64,000 bases of DNA from Picochlorum sp. 'celeri' (GCA_010909725.1 JAACMV010000003.1:1054001-1118000); one strand, 5' to 3'. Positions 47,401 to 59,700 are shown, counted from the first letter of the stretch. Made by a program: numbers and translations. Notes: generated from the letters alone by a model not told the origin.

Positions 47401-48947
47401 CGCACTGCTGTGCAGCCAGACAAAGAAATCATGTTCTTCTCCTTTTTCAAAGAGCAGACACAATAGTAAATCATCCTCATCTCTTCTCGCTCTCTAGCAA
47501 GTTCCTCAGCAAGCCACTGCATAAATATCAAACAATCGATTACTTTCTGGCTATGACAGGGTCAATAATGGTAGCATACCTCGTGTGCATTTTGCATTAC
47601 CAGCCGTATCATCGGTGATAGATGAAGAGAGGCTGCAATGTTTTCTTCTTTGATAGTATTTTGTAAACGTATCTGTAGCTTAATTGAGCTCAAAAAGGAT
47701 GTAAGAGTCTTCCCAGAACCGGTTGCCATGATCACTGAAGCATACTGAAGCATAGTAAGAGTGCCAGGTGTGAACCCTTCAAAACGTGTTTCTACAGATT
47801 GAATGGCTTTCTCCTGATAAGAGCGGGGATTCCTTGGATCTTTATACTTGAAATTGGATATCTCATTGCTCTCTGATATGATTCGCTTTTTCCAGCAAGT
47901 CAACTCATCATGGATATTCTCAATCAGGTTGCACACTGTGTTGTCATCACTCATTGCCATATTCCCATAAAATTTCACACGACCATATTGGCACAGCGTT
48001 GAAAAGTAATTCATTGGATCTTGTCTTATCTGTGTCGACATCCAAAAGAATGGACAAAGCATCAGAGATGACGACCTTCCTGCTTTTTGGATGGCTGAGT
48101 TTATTTGATCTAGCAAATGTACAAGTGGGTAATACTTTCCAATGTATTCTGCCATGTTGACTTCAGCAAATTGATTTGACCTGTATTTGCATTGGGCTAA
48201 AATCAAATGAATATGCCGATTTGAATCGACCATAGATTCCTCCTCCAACTCAACCAGCAGGTCAAATCCCAAGTCTTCTGCAATGTTTTTTCTCAGCTCC
48301 TCAATGAAAGTCTCCACAAGAGTTCCAGGGGCATCGAGACTATCAAAGTACTGCGCTATTCTCTTTCCAAAACTTTCCAAATTTTGATCATTAGCATTGT
48401 CAGGCCAATGCAATGAACCTGTTCCAAACTTTTTTTCAGACAAAAAGACATTCTTCACTGAACATCTCACATCTTCACAATCCTCATGTAATTCATGATA
48501 GTAATTTTTTATATTAAGAGGTGTTTGCTTCTTGCATTTAAATACAATCGCACATAATATTTCATATGCTTCTCCTTTGATGTGACTTGAAGTGATTTCT
48601 GATACTTCACCATTTCTGCTGACCAGCAGCTTTCCGTCAGTCCAACGAAGACCACTCACCAAAGATTCTTTGTTGGCACCGTATTCACTCTGTACGTGAT
48701 GTAAAAGCCTTGGTAGGTTGAATTCTTTCGTCAGAGTATCTATGTTCTTGGTAACATTTGTAATTGTTGCACAGTAATTCATCTGATCATCATGAGCACC
48801 AAACCACGGCCCATCGTAGATTGCTTTGCCCAAACAGGAGATGGCCAAAAGGCGAAGCAAGTCGGGCTGCGAACACTTTGCTTCGTCTCCTGTCTGTGAA
48901 GGGCTGACCTGGGAAATTGCAGCAGGTAGCTCCAATATATCAACCAT
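44469..48947 (-). CDS. Restriction-type nuclease fused to SF2 (DEAH) helicase, 1471 residues
   Basis: Two exons are inferred: 48947-47580 and 47516-44469, joined across a 63-nt phase-0 intron (GTATGC...ATGCAG). The N-terminal 300 residues look like a Mrr/PD-(D/E)XK restriction-endonuclease fold. A helix GEAYEILCAIVF (Glu126) is followed by GFD (Asp229) and AQCKY (Gln252, Lys254), the D...QxK pattern of Mrr enzymes. The helicase follows: RSYQEKAI, Walker A MATGSGKT (about 408-414), FTTYQGG, DEAH at 557-560, SFTASP at 584-588, motif V VGIGVDLPS and motif VI QKDGRALR (1001-1008). About 250 residues separate the two RecA lobes, more than usual. A Ser/Thr/Pro linker and a helical C-terminal region with a basic patch (KKKGQSKSTGTKRSR) end the protein. 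The layout resembles prokaryotic DNA-defence or viral enzymes; the cellular role in an alga is unknown. Confidence 0.8.
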
Positions 48948-49126
48948 ATTGAAAGATTAATCTTTTTGTCTCCGATGCACTTTGTTGAAGGCTGTCGCTT
49001 CGTGTCCCGTGGAAGGTTCGCAACTGAAGTATTCAAGAATTCTACTCCAATCTAATGGTGCACCCGTTATTTATAATTACTTAATGCCCAAAGAAAGATT
49101 TTTATCGATTTGAATATGCGAGTACG

Positions 49127-49501
49127 ATGTCAACACGGTGGCTTACATCGATTGATGAACTGTCCGTTTTTGAAGAAAAAGGCGCCCCTGCCCATGTGCG
49201 CAGCGCAGCGCTAGCGCTGCGGGTTCTGCAGAAACTCGTCCTCCAAGATTGGTTCGGTACAACCATACGGTCCTCAGACGCCCTTATTTTCCAAGGAACC
49301 AACGATGATGAATACTATAAGAATCGATGCCTCAGAATAGATGATCTGGAGCATGTGGAGCCTATATGCAGAGTTATAGTAGCAACTATTAGATCACGAC
49401 AGGTGGCCTCCAGGGTCTCATGTGACCTCTCGTGGATTCAGGCTGGCGCATTTCCACTCTCCATCCCAGTGCAACGTCCGTACATATTTCCCAGTTGGTA
49501 A
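49127..49501 (+). CDS. Small unknown protein, probably first exon of a spliced gene
   Basis: An ATG at 49127 opens 124 codons (MSTRWLTSIDELSVFEE, AHVRSAALALRVLQKLVL, YYKNRCLRIDDLEH). The composition is protein-like with helical stretches, but I recognise no family. A stretch at 49653-49778 looks like a downstream exon. It follows a good acceptor (tattttag) and reads VLRNAQLNASPGVRLAY, then PEQLMSSIPLGQCPKCTSS and a stop, with a Cys-x2-Cys. A phase-0 donor would be needed, and cgacag|gtggcc at 49400/49401 is one candidate. Splicing there would remove the last part of the single-exon frame. The gene is divergent from the nuclease-helicase (179 bp between starts). Confidence 0.45.
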   Translation: MSTRWLTSIDELSVFEEKGAPAHVRSAALALRVLQKLVLQDWFGTTIRSSDALIFQGTNDDEYYKNRCLRIDDLEHVEPICRVIVATIRSRQVASRVSCDLSWIQAGAFPLSIPVQRPYIFPSW

Positions 49502-50002
49502 CTCATATTATTCAACCTAATTCTGCTCAATATCCAAGTTAAGCGAAACGTTTGCGAGAAAGATGATGGGTTCTAGTACTGTGTGCTGGTCAGCCCAATC
49601 CAGCCATACCCGAGAGAATATCAAGGGGCTCTGATATCTATACTTATTTTAGGTTCTTAGAAATGCTCAGTTGAATGCCTCGCCAGGAGTCCGACTCGCA
49701 TACGCGCCGGAGCAGCTAATGAGCTCCATACCACTGGGCCAGTGCCCCAAATGTACCAGTAGCAAACTTCTACGTTGATTTCAGAGAGATATGGGGCAGT
49801 TTATTCAAGAACATAGGTCAAGTATAATATGTAGACCAAAATCCGACTTGTATATCTCATTTTATCCGTTGTAATGAGTCAATACAACTGCGATTATTCA
49901 GAGCAGCCATAGTTAAATAGTCTGTATGACCACCAGGACTGGTGCTGTAACCCACACTAATTAATTCATTGACTGCCCTCAAGTCTCGTGTATTTAATGT
50001 AT
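49502..50002. other. Region after the small unknown gene, with a candidate exon at 49653-49778
   Basis: Bases 49653-49778 are a likely coding exon of the preceding gene, as described there. A further open stretch at 49516-49634 (SETFARKMMGSSTVCW) could be a middle exon ending at a donor near act|gtgtgc. Beyond 49780 the DNA is AT-rich without a recognisable gene until the aspartic protease stop at 50003. Confidence 0.35.
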
Positions 50003-51521
50003 TTACATCCAAGCAACAGCAGCAGCAGATACAGAGAAAAATATATTTAAAATCGATACAAGAGGTACATTGGACCCAGAAGTATTCGCAGTTTCTCTCG
50101 ACGATGCCTTTTCTGACTCAGTATAGCCGTTCTCAAAGGTGCACCCAGGTGTAAGATCAGAGATCGCCATTGATGATGTGTCTGAATTCACCTGGACGAA
50201 CCGATCGTACACAATTGTCGTTCCCAAGTTCAATCCATCAGCCTCGTCTAGGCTCTCCGACGTCCCCAAGGATGAGAATTTGACAGAAAACCCAGCAACA
50301 CCATCAATCTCTGCAGAAACGACATAAGCCTCTGGGTATATCACAACTTCCACTGGATCTTCACCAAGAAGAAGCGTTATATTGGGAAAAATATCGTTGA
50401 TGACAGATGTGTCAAGCATTCCTGACGTAGGAACCACAAGAATGGCATCTCCTACAAAGGGTAAGTTTTCTTTCACAAACTCATACTCTCCCCCTAAACC
50501 TGACACGGTGGCATTGATGTGATCTGCAATCGCATCGAAATATTCAGATGGAAGAATGGTTGATGGGGTACCAGTATCAAACATCGTTGGTAGTGAAGAA
50601 TAGGATGCATCCTCGATACGATTGCCATTTATCTCCACCCCAGAAAACATGACATAATATGCTGCAGAATCACCTGCAATATTGAGAACGGCATTTTCAA
50701 ACGGCTCACCGAGACCATCAAGGGTTCTCATTTCCGTTCCAGTATACAACTTGATCAAATCATAAGAGGAGGTAGGCAGATACGAGCCAAAGACACCAAA
50801 TGATCCATTCATTGATGGAGAGGTGCCACACTGCCCAAACGCAAAGCTGCGTATGCCCCCACTGCCACGTAACTGGCTCACCATAGATATATTTCCTCGA
50901 TCCACACCGACTATGCCATTATTATTCACCTGATTTGGTGCATTCTCGATATCTGTGATCACTCCCAGGACAGTGCCCCCAGAGCCATCTGTGGTGTTTG
51001 CATTTTCAAACACCACAGTATCTCTGACTGCATACCCAGTCAAAGACGAACCATCCTGATAACTCGAATACACTGCACATTCTGTTGAATTGGAAAATCC
51101 ACCGTAAGAGCTATCTCTAATGATACCACACGCGTCATCATCCACTCTCACGTCTACAGCATCTGATGATGGTGTGTAATATTCTTCTGCGACCGCCACC
51201 AACGAAGATCCAGGATCCAAGAGCAATGAAACCGTCCCATTACTATCCCCAAATGTCATTCCAGCTTCGTACTGGCTGCACAAAGCACTTGTCAGCCTGC
51301 TGAATCACCCCTCCAACCAGAAGTAAACGGTGCACTCACACACTTTAAACGTACCATGCACTCGGATACACATCAGTCACAAAGTCAGAATAGCACGTAG
51401 ACATGGGTACAACGCGCATAGGAAGGAGGATTGAGCCAGGCTCTGTGTCGGCCAGCACTCGGTGGTGAGCAAACACCAGGACAAGCACAAGTATGCCATG
51501 TGTTTGCCACCAGAGAACCAT
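50003..51521 (-). CDS. Secreted, GPI-type pepsin-like aspartic protease with altered first active site
   Basis: Two exons are inferred: 51521-51355 and 51275-50003, with a 79-nt intron (GTACGT...GTGCAG), giving 479 residues. A signal peptide (THGILVLVLVFAHHRVLA) starts the protein. Pepsin-family features are YQDGSSLTGYAVRDTV (flap and flanking strand), GIVGVDRGNISMVSQL, FGSYLP, and the second active site MFDTGTPSTILP with Asp289. The first active site reads LLLDPGSSLVAV, so DTGS is changed to DPGS with Asp76 retained. The C-terminus ends in a hydrophobic stretch (VSILNIFFSVSAAAVAWM) after a Ser/Asn-rich spacer, as for GPI anchoring. It probably acts at the cell surface or in the wall. Both catalytic Asp residues remain, but the Thr-to-Pro change next to the first may weaken or alter activity. 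Confidence 0.8.
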
Positions 51522-52226
51522 GGTAATCGATGATGTAGATATAAGAGCAGTGCCTACACGTACTTTTACGGAATTTGATAAATAACTGTTAAGCATCATC
51601 ACGAGATATGACAAATCGTCAATTGATGGATCCTAGACGATCCGCCACTCCTGCAGTTCGAGATGTCATACAGATCTGTTCTGCCTCGAGGCAGAATGTT
51701 ACGTAAACACCCGAAAATATCTCCCCCAATCCCCTGCTCTCTCCTTTTCAGACACATTGTCTGTTCTCTGTCATAGGTTGGAGAGAGAATGATAGAATGT
51801 CCACCGACTAGAGACCATGGTGGCAGAAGTGGGACACCAACAACCTGAGCAACATGCCTGTGCAGGAGAGAAGTTTACTGCACAGGACTCTCAACCCACC
51901 CTAGACCTGTACCGCATCTACGCATTGACGTGGCACATATTGCACACCAAATATACATGAGAGATCAGAAACAAAGAAAAAGACATCGTCCTTGGCCATC
52001 ACCTACTGGCATTTTGCTGATCAGAATCAAAGGATACCTAATGTATTATTATAAGGAGAATGGCGCCATCGACCTTCATATACGAAGCACCTCCCCATGC
52101 AGAGAGTCACTTTATTCATTTTAAAAACTATCATTTAGAGATAGATAGACAGCGTTGAACCATCAGCAGACTGACCGTGTCTTAGGATAGAACCTGCTCT
52201 CTGTTCCACAGCGAGCGCCGGTATCA
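51522..52226. promoter_or_regulatory. Divergent intergenic region, aspartic protease / LSm7
   Basis: The stretch contains no gene-like frame. A 9-bp hairpin with a 12-nt loop lies at 51857-51886 (cctgtgcag ... ctgcacagg). The rest is unremarkable mixed sequence and presumably holds both promoters. Confidence 0.4.
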
Positions 52227-52630
52227 ATGGGGTCTAGACAAAAAGATAATGCCTTAAATTTGGCTAAATTTATAGATAAAAAGATATTAGTAAAGTTATC
52301 GGGTGGTAGAGAAGGTATGTACTGACGTACACTGTCCTGAAAATTCATTTTCCCAAAGACTGAGAACAATAGTAAAACGTTGCTGTTTCCTTTTTGACTC
52401 GATACTATGATGCCATTCTTGTAGTGGTTGGAATACTGAAAGGGTATGATCAGCTATTGAATCTAGTATTGGATGAGACGGAGGAGAGCATGAGGGATCC
52501 AGAGGACTCCCTGGCCCTGTCTGGTGAGAAGAGAAACCTGGGTTTGATTGTCTGTCGGGGGATAGCAGTGATGCTTGTGTCTCCGATGGATGGGACAGAG
52601 CCGATTGAGAATCCATTTGTTCAACAATAA
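52227..52630 (+). CDS. LSM7: U6 snRNA-associated Sm-like protein LSm7
   Basis: Two exons are inferred: 52227-52314 and 52425-52630, with a 110-nt phase-1 intron (GTATGT...TTGTAG), giving 97 residues, close to the family's length. Exon 1 encodes LNLAKFIDKKILVKLSGGRE; the junction continues VVGILKGYDQLLNLVLDE, which is Sm motif 1. Sm motif 2 is LGLIVCRGIAVMLVSP, and the LSm7-specific ending DGTEPIENPFVQQ is present. LSm7 sits in the LSm2-8 ring on U6 snRNA in the nucleus and in LSm1-7 for mRNA decapping in the cytoplasm. The second exon alone would lack the first strand of the Sm fold, which confirms the splice. The stop is 34 bp from the convergent CIA30 stop. Confidence 0.95.
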
Positions 52631-52664
52631 CATACAAAACTATCCATGTGATACATGACTGCTG

Positions 52665-53443
52665 TTATGATGCTTCTTTTTCATCAGGGTGTGTGATGGA
52701 TGACGCTGCATCTAATTCATGCCGGGCCTTGATGGACTCAATTTCGATACAGAATGGCCCCTCTGGTTGTTCATCGTTACCAAGTAACGATATCCCTAGA
52801 GCTGTGACTTTCGTCTTGCCAAGTTCGACTGGAGCATCAACCACACGGCCCTTCCATGTCAAGACAAAGCTGGTCAAGGGAATCTCGACATCCTTCCAAC
52901 CAGAGTCGCATCCTCCGTCACTGCATGCATAGGACACTATATATAATATTATTCATGTGTATGTCCATTTGACAAGATGCATACGCACTCTTTCGAAAGC
53001 AGAACAGCCTGCCATATATCTTCAGAGTTGCCATCACCACCAGTCACCCAATTATCTGTCCGGAGATTGGCCAAATACGTCCTCCCATCGCCCTTGACTC
53101 TATATATGAGCGATTGATAACTTTCTAAATCTATATAGGGGCTTAATGAATCATTCCTACCGGTCATGCTCACAAAGCCACTCTTTTTCAGCTTTGGATG
53201 AGCATTTGGGCCAATACCCTTGGAGTACATTCCAGAAAATCTCCCAACCGTGGATGCTCCTTGGCTTTCAGCAACTTGAATAGTACCACTCGATAGACCA
53301 CCGAACGTTGAATCTGAAGATACTCGCCAGCGAGCAGCATCCTGTGCGGATTTAAATTCAAATACTATAAAAGGCTCTGTTGATAACGGGTCCTTCACCT
53401 TTTCAGCAACATTTTGTACTGACTTTAACAGTCGACGCAGCAT
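52665..53443 (-). CDS. Complex I intermediate-associated protein 30 (CIA30/NDUFAF1)
   Basis: Two exons are inferred: 53443-52989 and 52920-52665, with a 68-nt intron (GTGCGT...CATGCAG), giving 236 residues. The N-terminus (MLRRLLKSVQNVAEKV) is short and basic. The CIA30 domain shows FEFKSAQDAARWRVSSDSTF, GGLSSGTIQVAE, FSGMYSKGI, LESYQSLIYRVKGDGRTYL and, after the junction, GWKDVEIPLTSFVLTW and a C-terminal ALGISL strand. NDUFAF1 assists assembly of mitochondrial complex I; plant and cyanobacterial relatives also exist as sugar-binding-like beta-sandwich proteins. The donor chosen restores KDDGGCDSGWKDV, the expected position of the family's conserved stretch. Confidence 0.9.
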
Positions 53444-53771
53444 ATCCTCTTCCTATCGAATATTTCCACGTGATGGTATCAGGAAAATCACATGGTTTTT
53501 TTGGAAATGGCCGTCCATCATGGATGACAACCGACCTGAGAACAAGGGGACATGGAACCCGACCCCTAATTAAACATTAGAAACTCATGCTCATCTCTCC
53601 TGATTATATTGAAAAATAATTGAAAATTTACACTAGTAGGGTGGCGTACAGCACTCAAAAGTAGACAACGTCCTTGTACTAGTGGCCATGCGAGAATTTC
53701 ATTTTTCATGTCGCACACTCATATGAATATGAGAGGAAAGGATACATGCCTTGTGTATGAGATAATCAGTC
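53444..53771. promoter_or_regulatory. Divergent intergenic region, CIA30 / VPS13
   Basis: This 328-bp gap lies between divergent starts. I see no coding frame of quality and no notable repeat; an AT-rich patch lies at 53600-53630. Confidence 0.35.
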
Positions 53772-56700
53772 ATGTTTGAAGGCTGGGCGACAGATTTGCT
53801 GGCGTCCTACTTGGGCAAACTGTTGGATATCCAACAGGAACAGCTAAAGGTCAATTTGTGGACGGCTTGGAAGACAGGTGTGACGCTGGAAGATGTCCCT
53901 TTGCGGGAAGATGTGGCACTGGATCAATTTGGAACTATTCCCTTCACGTTGGTGGGGGGTACGATTGGAAAGGTGCAAGTATCAGTGCCTTGGGGTGCAT
54001 TGATGGCACCAGTGGTGGTTTCCCTGAATGACGTTGCCATCGTTGTGCGCATGCTTGGTGACGATGAGCTGAGCGGAAGGAAAGCATATGAACGCTATAT
54101 TGATTTCAAAAAGGGTTTGATTGCATCCCAGCAGTTGAAGGCGGTGGCTTGGGAAGTTGACAAGGCTTCGCCGTCCTCGTCCAAGGATGGGTCTCCTTTA
54201 ATGTTTGGTGGCGTGATGTATTCCTTCCTAAAGCACGCATTGTCGTTACTGCTTGGAAGATTGCGTGTCGATATTCGAAATGTTCGAATTACACTTGTGG
54301 ATGGAGAAGAAGGGTCTGCGCCAATTTGCACTTTTTCTGTGGGACAGATCCAAAGTATTGATACGCCTCTTACATTCAAGCTTGATAAAAAAGACGCATA
54401 TAGGATTCCGGGACGGGATGATACTATTGTAGACTTGGCTGATAGGTCGTTGAAGCTAGGGGCATCGAAGAATTTTCGATTCTTTGGTATCAAAGTGATG
54501 TGGGGGGCAGCGTCATGCTTGCTGCACACTGATTTCAATGCAAAGATTTTTTATGATATAAAATCGACTCCAAGCCAGATACTTTTTACACTTGAGTTTG
54601 ATACGCTGAAGAGTCATATGAATACGGATGAGTTACAGGCGATGGTCGAGTTGATGGAGGATATAGAATGGAAATCTGTCCGATTAAAAGTTGGGCATCT
54701 AAAGCCGCAAGATGGTGCGTTTGATGCATCAAGTAGGTGGAAATTCGCGGTGAATAGTATATTGCTACAATTGTATGGTCCTTTAAAGTTTTCCTCGTGG
54801 AAAAGTCCGAAGGAGAGATTGCAGGAACGGAGGCGATATATTCTCCTGTACAGGAAAAAGATTGAGAAAGAGGTAAGGGAAGGGTTGACCAAGAGTGACC
54901 TTGTTGGAAGTAGTGATGTCGGAGTGTCTCAGAGTTTATCTTTGGTTGGTGAGAATCAACTGGCACTGCTGGAAGAGTCCATGTCTGTTTCTGACATTCT
55001 GGCTTGCCGGACAGCTGCCAAGAGGAGTTTGGATCACAGGGGAACCCAACTGGTGGGGAAGTCATCGAACTCGACAAAGATCGGGAACTATGAATTGGTA
55101 GATAATTTGAGTGGTGAAGATACTTCAGAATCGTGTTGGGTGAAAATACCCTCCTTGGCAGATATGGAAGAACTTTTCAAGGCAGTGGATTTCTCACCAG
55201 AAGAGAGTGTTGCAGAGCAGTCATCGTCAGGGCTGAACATCCAGACGCTCGTAATGGTTCATATACCAACATCTCAAGTTGAGATTTGCAATAATGCCGG
55301 GACTGTGGATGTGTGTGTCAAGTTGGCAAATATTGCATGTGGGTTTGTTAGTGCTTTGGAGAAGGCCTCTTACGGTATGGGCAGTTTGGAAAGTTTGTCC
55401 TGTAGTAGTCCAAACGGTAGTTTTGTGAATTCAGTGGTAAATGACTCATTATCGTTTGTCAAGTTGGAATATAGCAGTTTGACAAAATGTATTCAAGCTG
55501 ATATCTCAGGCATTCAGATCAAGGCTGTTCCACAAGATATCCAAAGTATTTTCCATAGTATTCCTGTGCAGTCGCCAGAAGCTTACTCTTTGCAGTGGAT
55601 GAGATCCGCATTGTCCATGGAGAAAATAGGTTATTGTGTGGAGACAGTGCAACGAATAAAGTCCTTAGGAAATTTCATTGATTTTGCCATACGGCTTGGA
55701 GAGACAACTGTTGATGTCCATGATTTGCAAACATCGTTCAGCTCATTAACTCTTGGCACATTGATGGAGTCTGAAAATTTTGATGAGTTACACCGCGTCT
55801 ATAATGTGATCAGCTCGCTGAGACCTCAGGAAGAGGCATCCAGAGTAGTACAGGATGCAATGCAAGCATTAGAACATCGGTTGATTTATAAAGCGTTGGA
55901 CATTCAAGTGGAGAGTCTAGCAGTATATCACCACAAATTTATTGTGCTAAATCCAGTGAGCTTTGGCGTGTCAACGAAAATAAACAGACTACTGGGTGAT
56001 TTCTCCCACCCCCAAGTTATCTTGGGAATCTCCCTCACTTCAATAGATCTTCAAGCCAATGATGAAGTTATCAGAACTCTCATGTATATTGCAGATGAAT
56101 TCACACAAACGAATGATGGTGTCCCCAGAGAGAATGTCCCTGAAGACACATTGGAAGTCAGGGTAGATTGGTCTTCAATGCAGGTAGGGTGGTTTGATGA
56201 CCAAAAGCAGTTTTCTGTGCAAACTGGGGCGGGTATGGTGAGCTCACAAACTTCTATGAGCACGTCTGTATTTCAAACAAAAATAAACAGCATTGAAATG
56301 GAGCACTTGAGAGGCATGGAAAACATTGAAATGCCTGTTTTCGACCTATGTATACCATATATAGCAAAGGTTCTTCATATTGGGCACTTTACTGGTACAG
56401 CTGAGAGAAGCAAAAGATCAAGATCAGCAAGCTTCAAGCTATATGATTTAAACTTGACGGGAGACGACAGTGATCCTTCGAATTTTATCAAGAGGTGTGG
56501 ATTTATTAGTCTGTTTGCATGCATTGGTCGTTTTTCAGTATCTGAATTGCAACTGCGATGATGCAGGTTGGGACCTGAAAAGAAGACTCCAGGAGTTGCA
56601 GTGACGTACACAGAGGATTTCGATGGTCGCTCCTGTGTTCAAGGAGAATTATCCAACATTGAAATAGGCCATGGCGTGATTCTGCGCGCATCTTTGCTTC

Positions 56701-59700
56701 CTTTGGTGCTCTCCGCGAACACAAACTCAATAGTTCCAGAGGATGATAAACAGGACAAGGCCCGTCCAGTCTCTGTTCAAATTTCCCTTCACAATTTGAG
56801 CCTTGCCTTTGCACACGATTCGCAGAGCAATGTGCGAAACATGCCAATAGATTATCTCGATTTCTCATCTGTGCAACCTCGCATTGCATCCTGTTCCATC
56901 AACAGGCTCCAGCTGGGAATCACATTGTCAGAGAAACCGTCAGTTGACTCATTTGAGATGGAGGCACTAAAGCTGCGCTGTGGAATTTTGAGCAGCCGGG
57001 GACCATTGCTGACTCCGATTTTAGATATTCCGGTTGTCAATTATTGTCTTCAAGACAATAATGTCTTGGTGGTCAAATGCAGGCAGATTGAAGTGGGAAT
57101 TCATCCGTATCAGTTGACTTTACTTCGAGCCTTGGCACTTCGATGGGAGTGTCAAAGAGAACGTCTGTCTCAGTCATACGCATCTAAGCAGGGCTCTTTT
57201 CCTGATAGTACTGACACTTCTTTGGCATTGCCTCAGATGGATTTTTCTCCAGTGGAGGTTCAAATTCAGGATATTGATGTTTCGTTATTGGGATTACCCT
57301 CATTGAACGGCGGGGTGCTATTAGTAGGCCGATCTTGTAGTGCACGTATGCAACCAAAGTCTTTTAGGTTTTGCTGGAATAAGTTGGAAATACTCTTCAA
57401 GGAATCGCAAGTGGCACAAGTGGATCCTTCTGGTTCAAATGATGAAAGCAGATCCATGTCAGGCTCCAACAGTCCATGCAAGACAGATTTTTCCCATTCT
57501 TCCGACCTTGATAACCACACTGAATTCTACGACGTTTCAAGAAACGCAAGCAGCGCTTCTTTCGTGTCCAAATATTACAGCATTGGAGACGATGAAACCA
57601 CTTCTGTTTCCTCTCACTCACTAGGTATGCTATGCTTCTATCTTTCCCTGCTCTCCATACCACAGTTTTACATTAATTGCTTCTTTTGTACTTGCAGTCG
57701 AAGAGGGTAATTCTGCATCAACTTTGAATGTTGAGTCCCTCACTAGTGTTGTGACCATTGCATTTGACCAGGAGCAACAAGGGGTGGAAGTTTCCCTTTC
57801 GGGTAAGAGTGCAAAAGTATCAATCTCACCGATTTATATCGCTTTTTGTATTGATCCTATTGCATCGATAGTTCACTTTGTGGAAGCCTATGGGAATTAT
57901 CTATCGACTCATGTTTGTGTTGAGGATGACCATCAAAGCTCTGTGATATTGCGGGAGAGAGCACCACGTGTCCGGGACTTGGAAGTAGAGCTTCAATGTG
58001 TCTCTCTCATGATGGAGACAAAACATCGTAGAGGATCCATCGCTGAACAATTGTCTTCTTCCATTGATTCCACAGAAGACTCGAGTTGCTGCACTTCAGA
58101 GGCGACCAAGGATTTCTTATCAGTGAGGCTGAATAAAGGTCTTTGCTCTTATAGCTCGGGCAATGCTGGTCAAAAGATTTCTCTTCGTGTTCTAGGGATT
58201 CTTTTTGCGGGCGACTCTTCCTCTGAAGGGAAGCAAAAGGAGAATTGGCAATCCTCAGCAATTGTTGGAGTGCAAAACCTCAACATACAGTGCAGCATTT
58301 TGCACAAGAAGAAAGAAGCCCAGGCTTTCAAATCCGATGCTTCATGCGATCAGATATCTGTATGGATCAACCAAGAGAATATACCTCCAGTCCAACATGT
58401 GATTCTGAGACTGAGAGACTGTATGGATGAAGCCAGAGCAACATCCCATTCAAACAGTGGCAGCCAGATGACTCAAAGCTGGTCATCAAATATGATCAAC
58501 TCAACAATAATGATGTCTTTAGGTAGATTTTCTATTGTCCTTGCATCATCTATAGCTGACGAGCAAGTTTATCTTATGGAAGGGAACCTAAAAGACATCT
58601 CTGTGATGGCATACTTCATCAACGGAGTTGCTCATGGATCTGCATCATGCAGCATTGGAGTGGCGGTTCCAATTGTGCAGTACGGGGTATGGGCCAATGT
58701 CCTTGATGATACAGTTGTCAAATTCCAAGCCATATCACCGCATCTTGATCAAACTAGCAATCCTTCACCTGGAAGCAAGATTGCTCACCTTGATCTGGAT
58801 GTAGGATCAGCAAATCTCACGATCACGAGTGACATACTCCACTCAATCAGCCTTTGTGAGGCATTCGTCACTTCATTGATTAGCTCACAGAATCAGATTG
58901 ATTTTGAAGTGAATACGGGTATGGATTGGGTCGTTAATCATACTGAATTTGACATTCTGCTGTGCCTCCCAGGAGACAATGAAGCATGTAGTCATGCTGG
59001 TGCCATTGTTTTGGAGCCTGGTGCTAAATATTATCCCAGTCAAATATCAACTCAGCCCTATAAATCCGGATTGCCTGATATAGAAGAAAGCATTTCAGAG
59101 CGAGGAGAATGCAATGATATATCAAGATGTCCATCACCAGATTTCATGGATGTCAAACTTTCTGGAAGTGACAGTAGATATTGCAGGATTGACTTGCAAC
59201 GGTAGGTTGAGATTATCAGGAATTCTTCCTTTGGCATCTTAATATCTGTATTTATGTTCAGGGATCGATGCTCTCGGCATTGCTTTAATGTTGAAGGACA
59301 AAGCCTGGCTGTGATCTCCAAGACAAAAAGGCTGCCTTCCGGGGCTTGGAGGACTTCTCTTGAACCAAGTATTGAGTTTCAAAATAATACAGTTTTCCGA
59401 ATAACACTCCGATATATTTCTGATCACAGTCCAGAATACCCACTGATAAGGGTAGTCCCTCAAAATGCAAAAATTTGGCTCCCTTTGTCTGCTGTCTCAG
59501 GAGAATATAGGTTCAAGATTGACACTCAGGAGACCATGCTAACTGAGACTGAAAAGATCGACGATATATCTCCAATTGGATTGTCAGAGCCATTACTTTT
59601 GTGGGACTCGATGTTTCAGACTGAGTATTCTGATCAACTTGATATCATTTCTGACCATGAGACGGCTCAGTTCTGTATGTCATTGACCATAAAAGGTATG

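Noticed and set aside
49684..49760. tRNA-like sequence on the minus strand (A-box-like TGGCCCAGTGG and palindromic arms)
   Set aside because: There is no acceptable B box, the acceptor ends do not pair and the anticodon loop would have nine bases. The plus strand reads better as a coding exon after a good splice acceptor.
56538..56566. Very short 29-nt intron (gtatct...atgcag) in VPS13
   Set aside because: It is too short and leaves an unrelated coding segment; the donor at 56495 gives a normal 72-nt intron and a clean frame.
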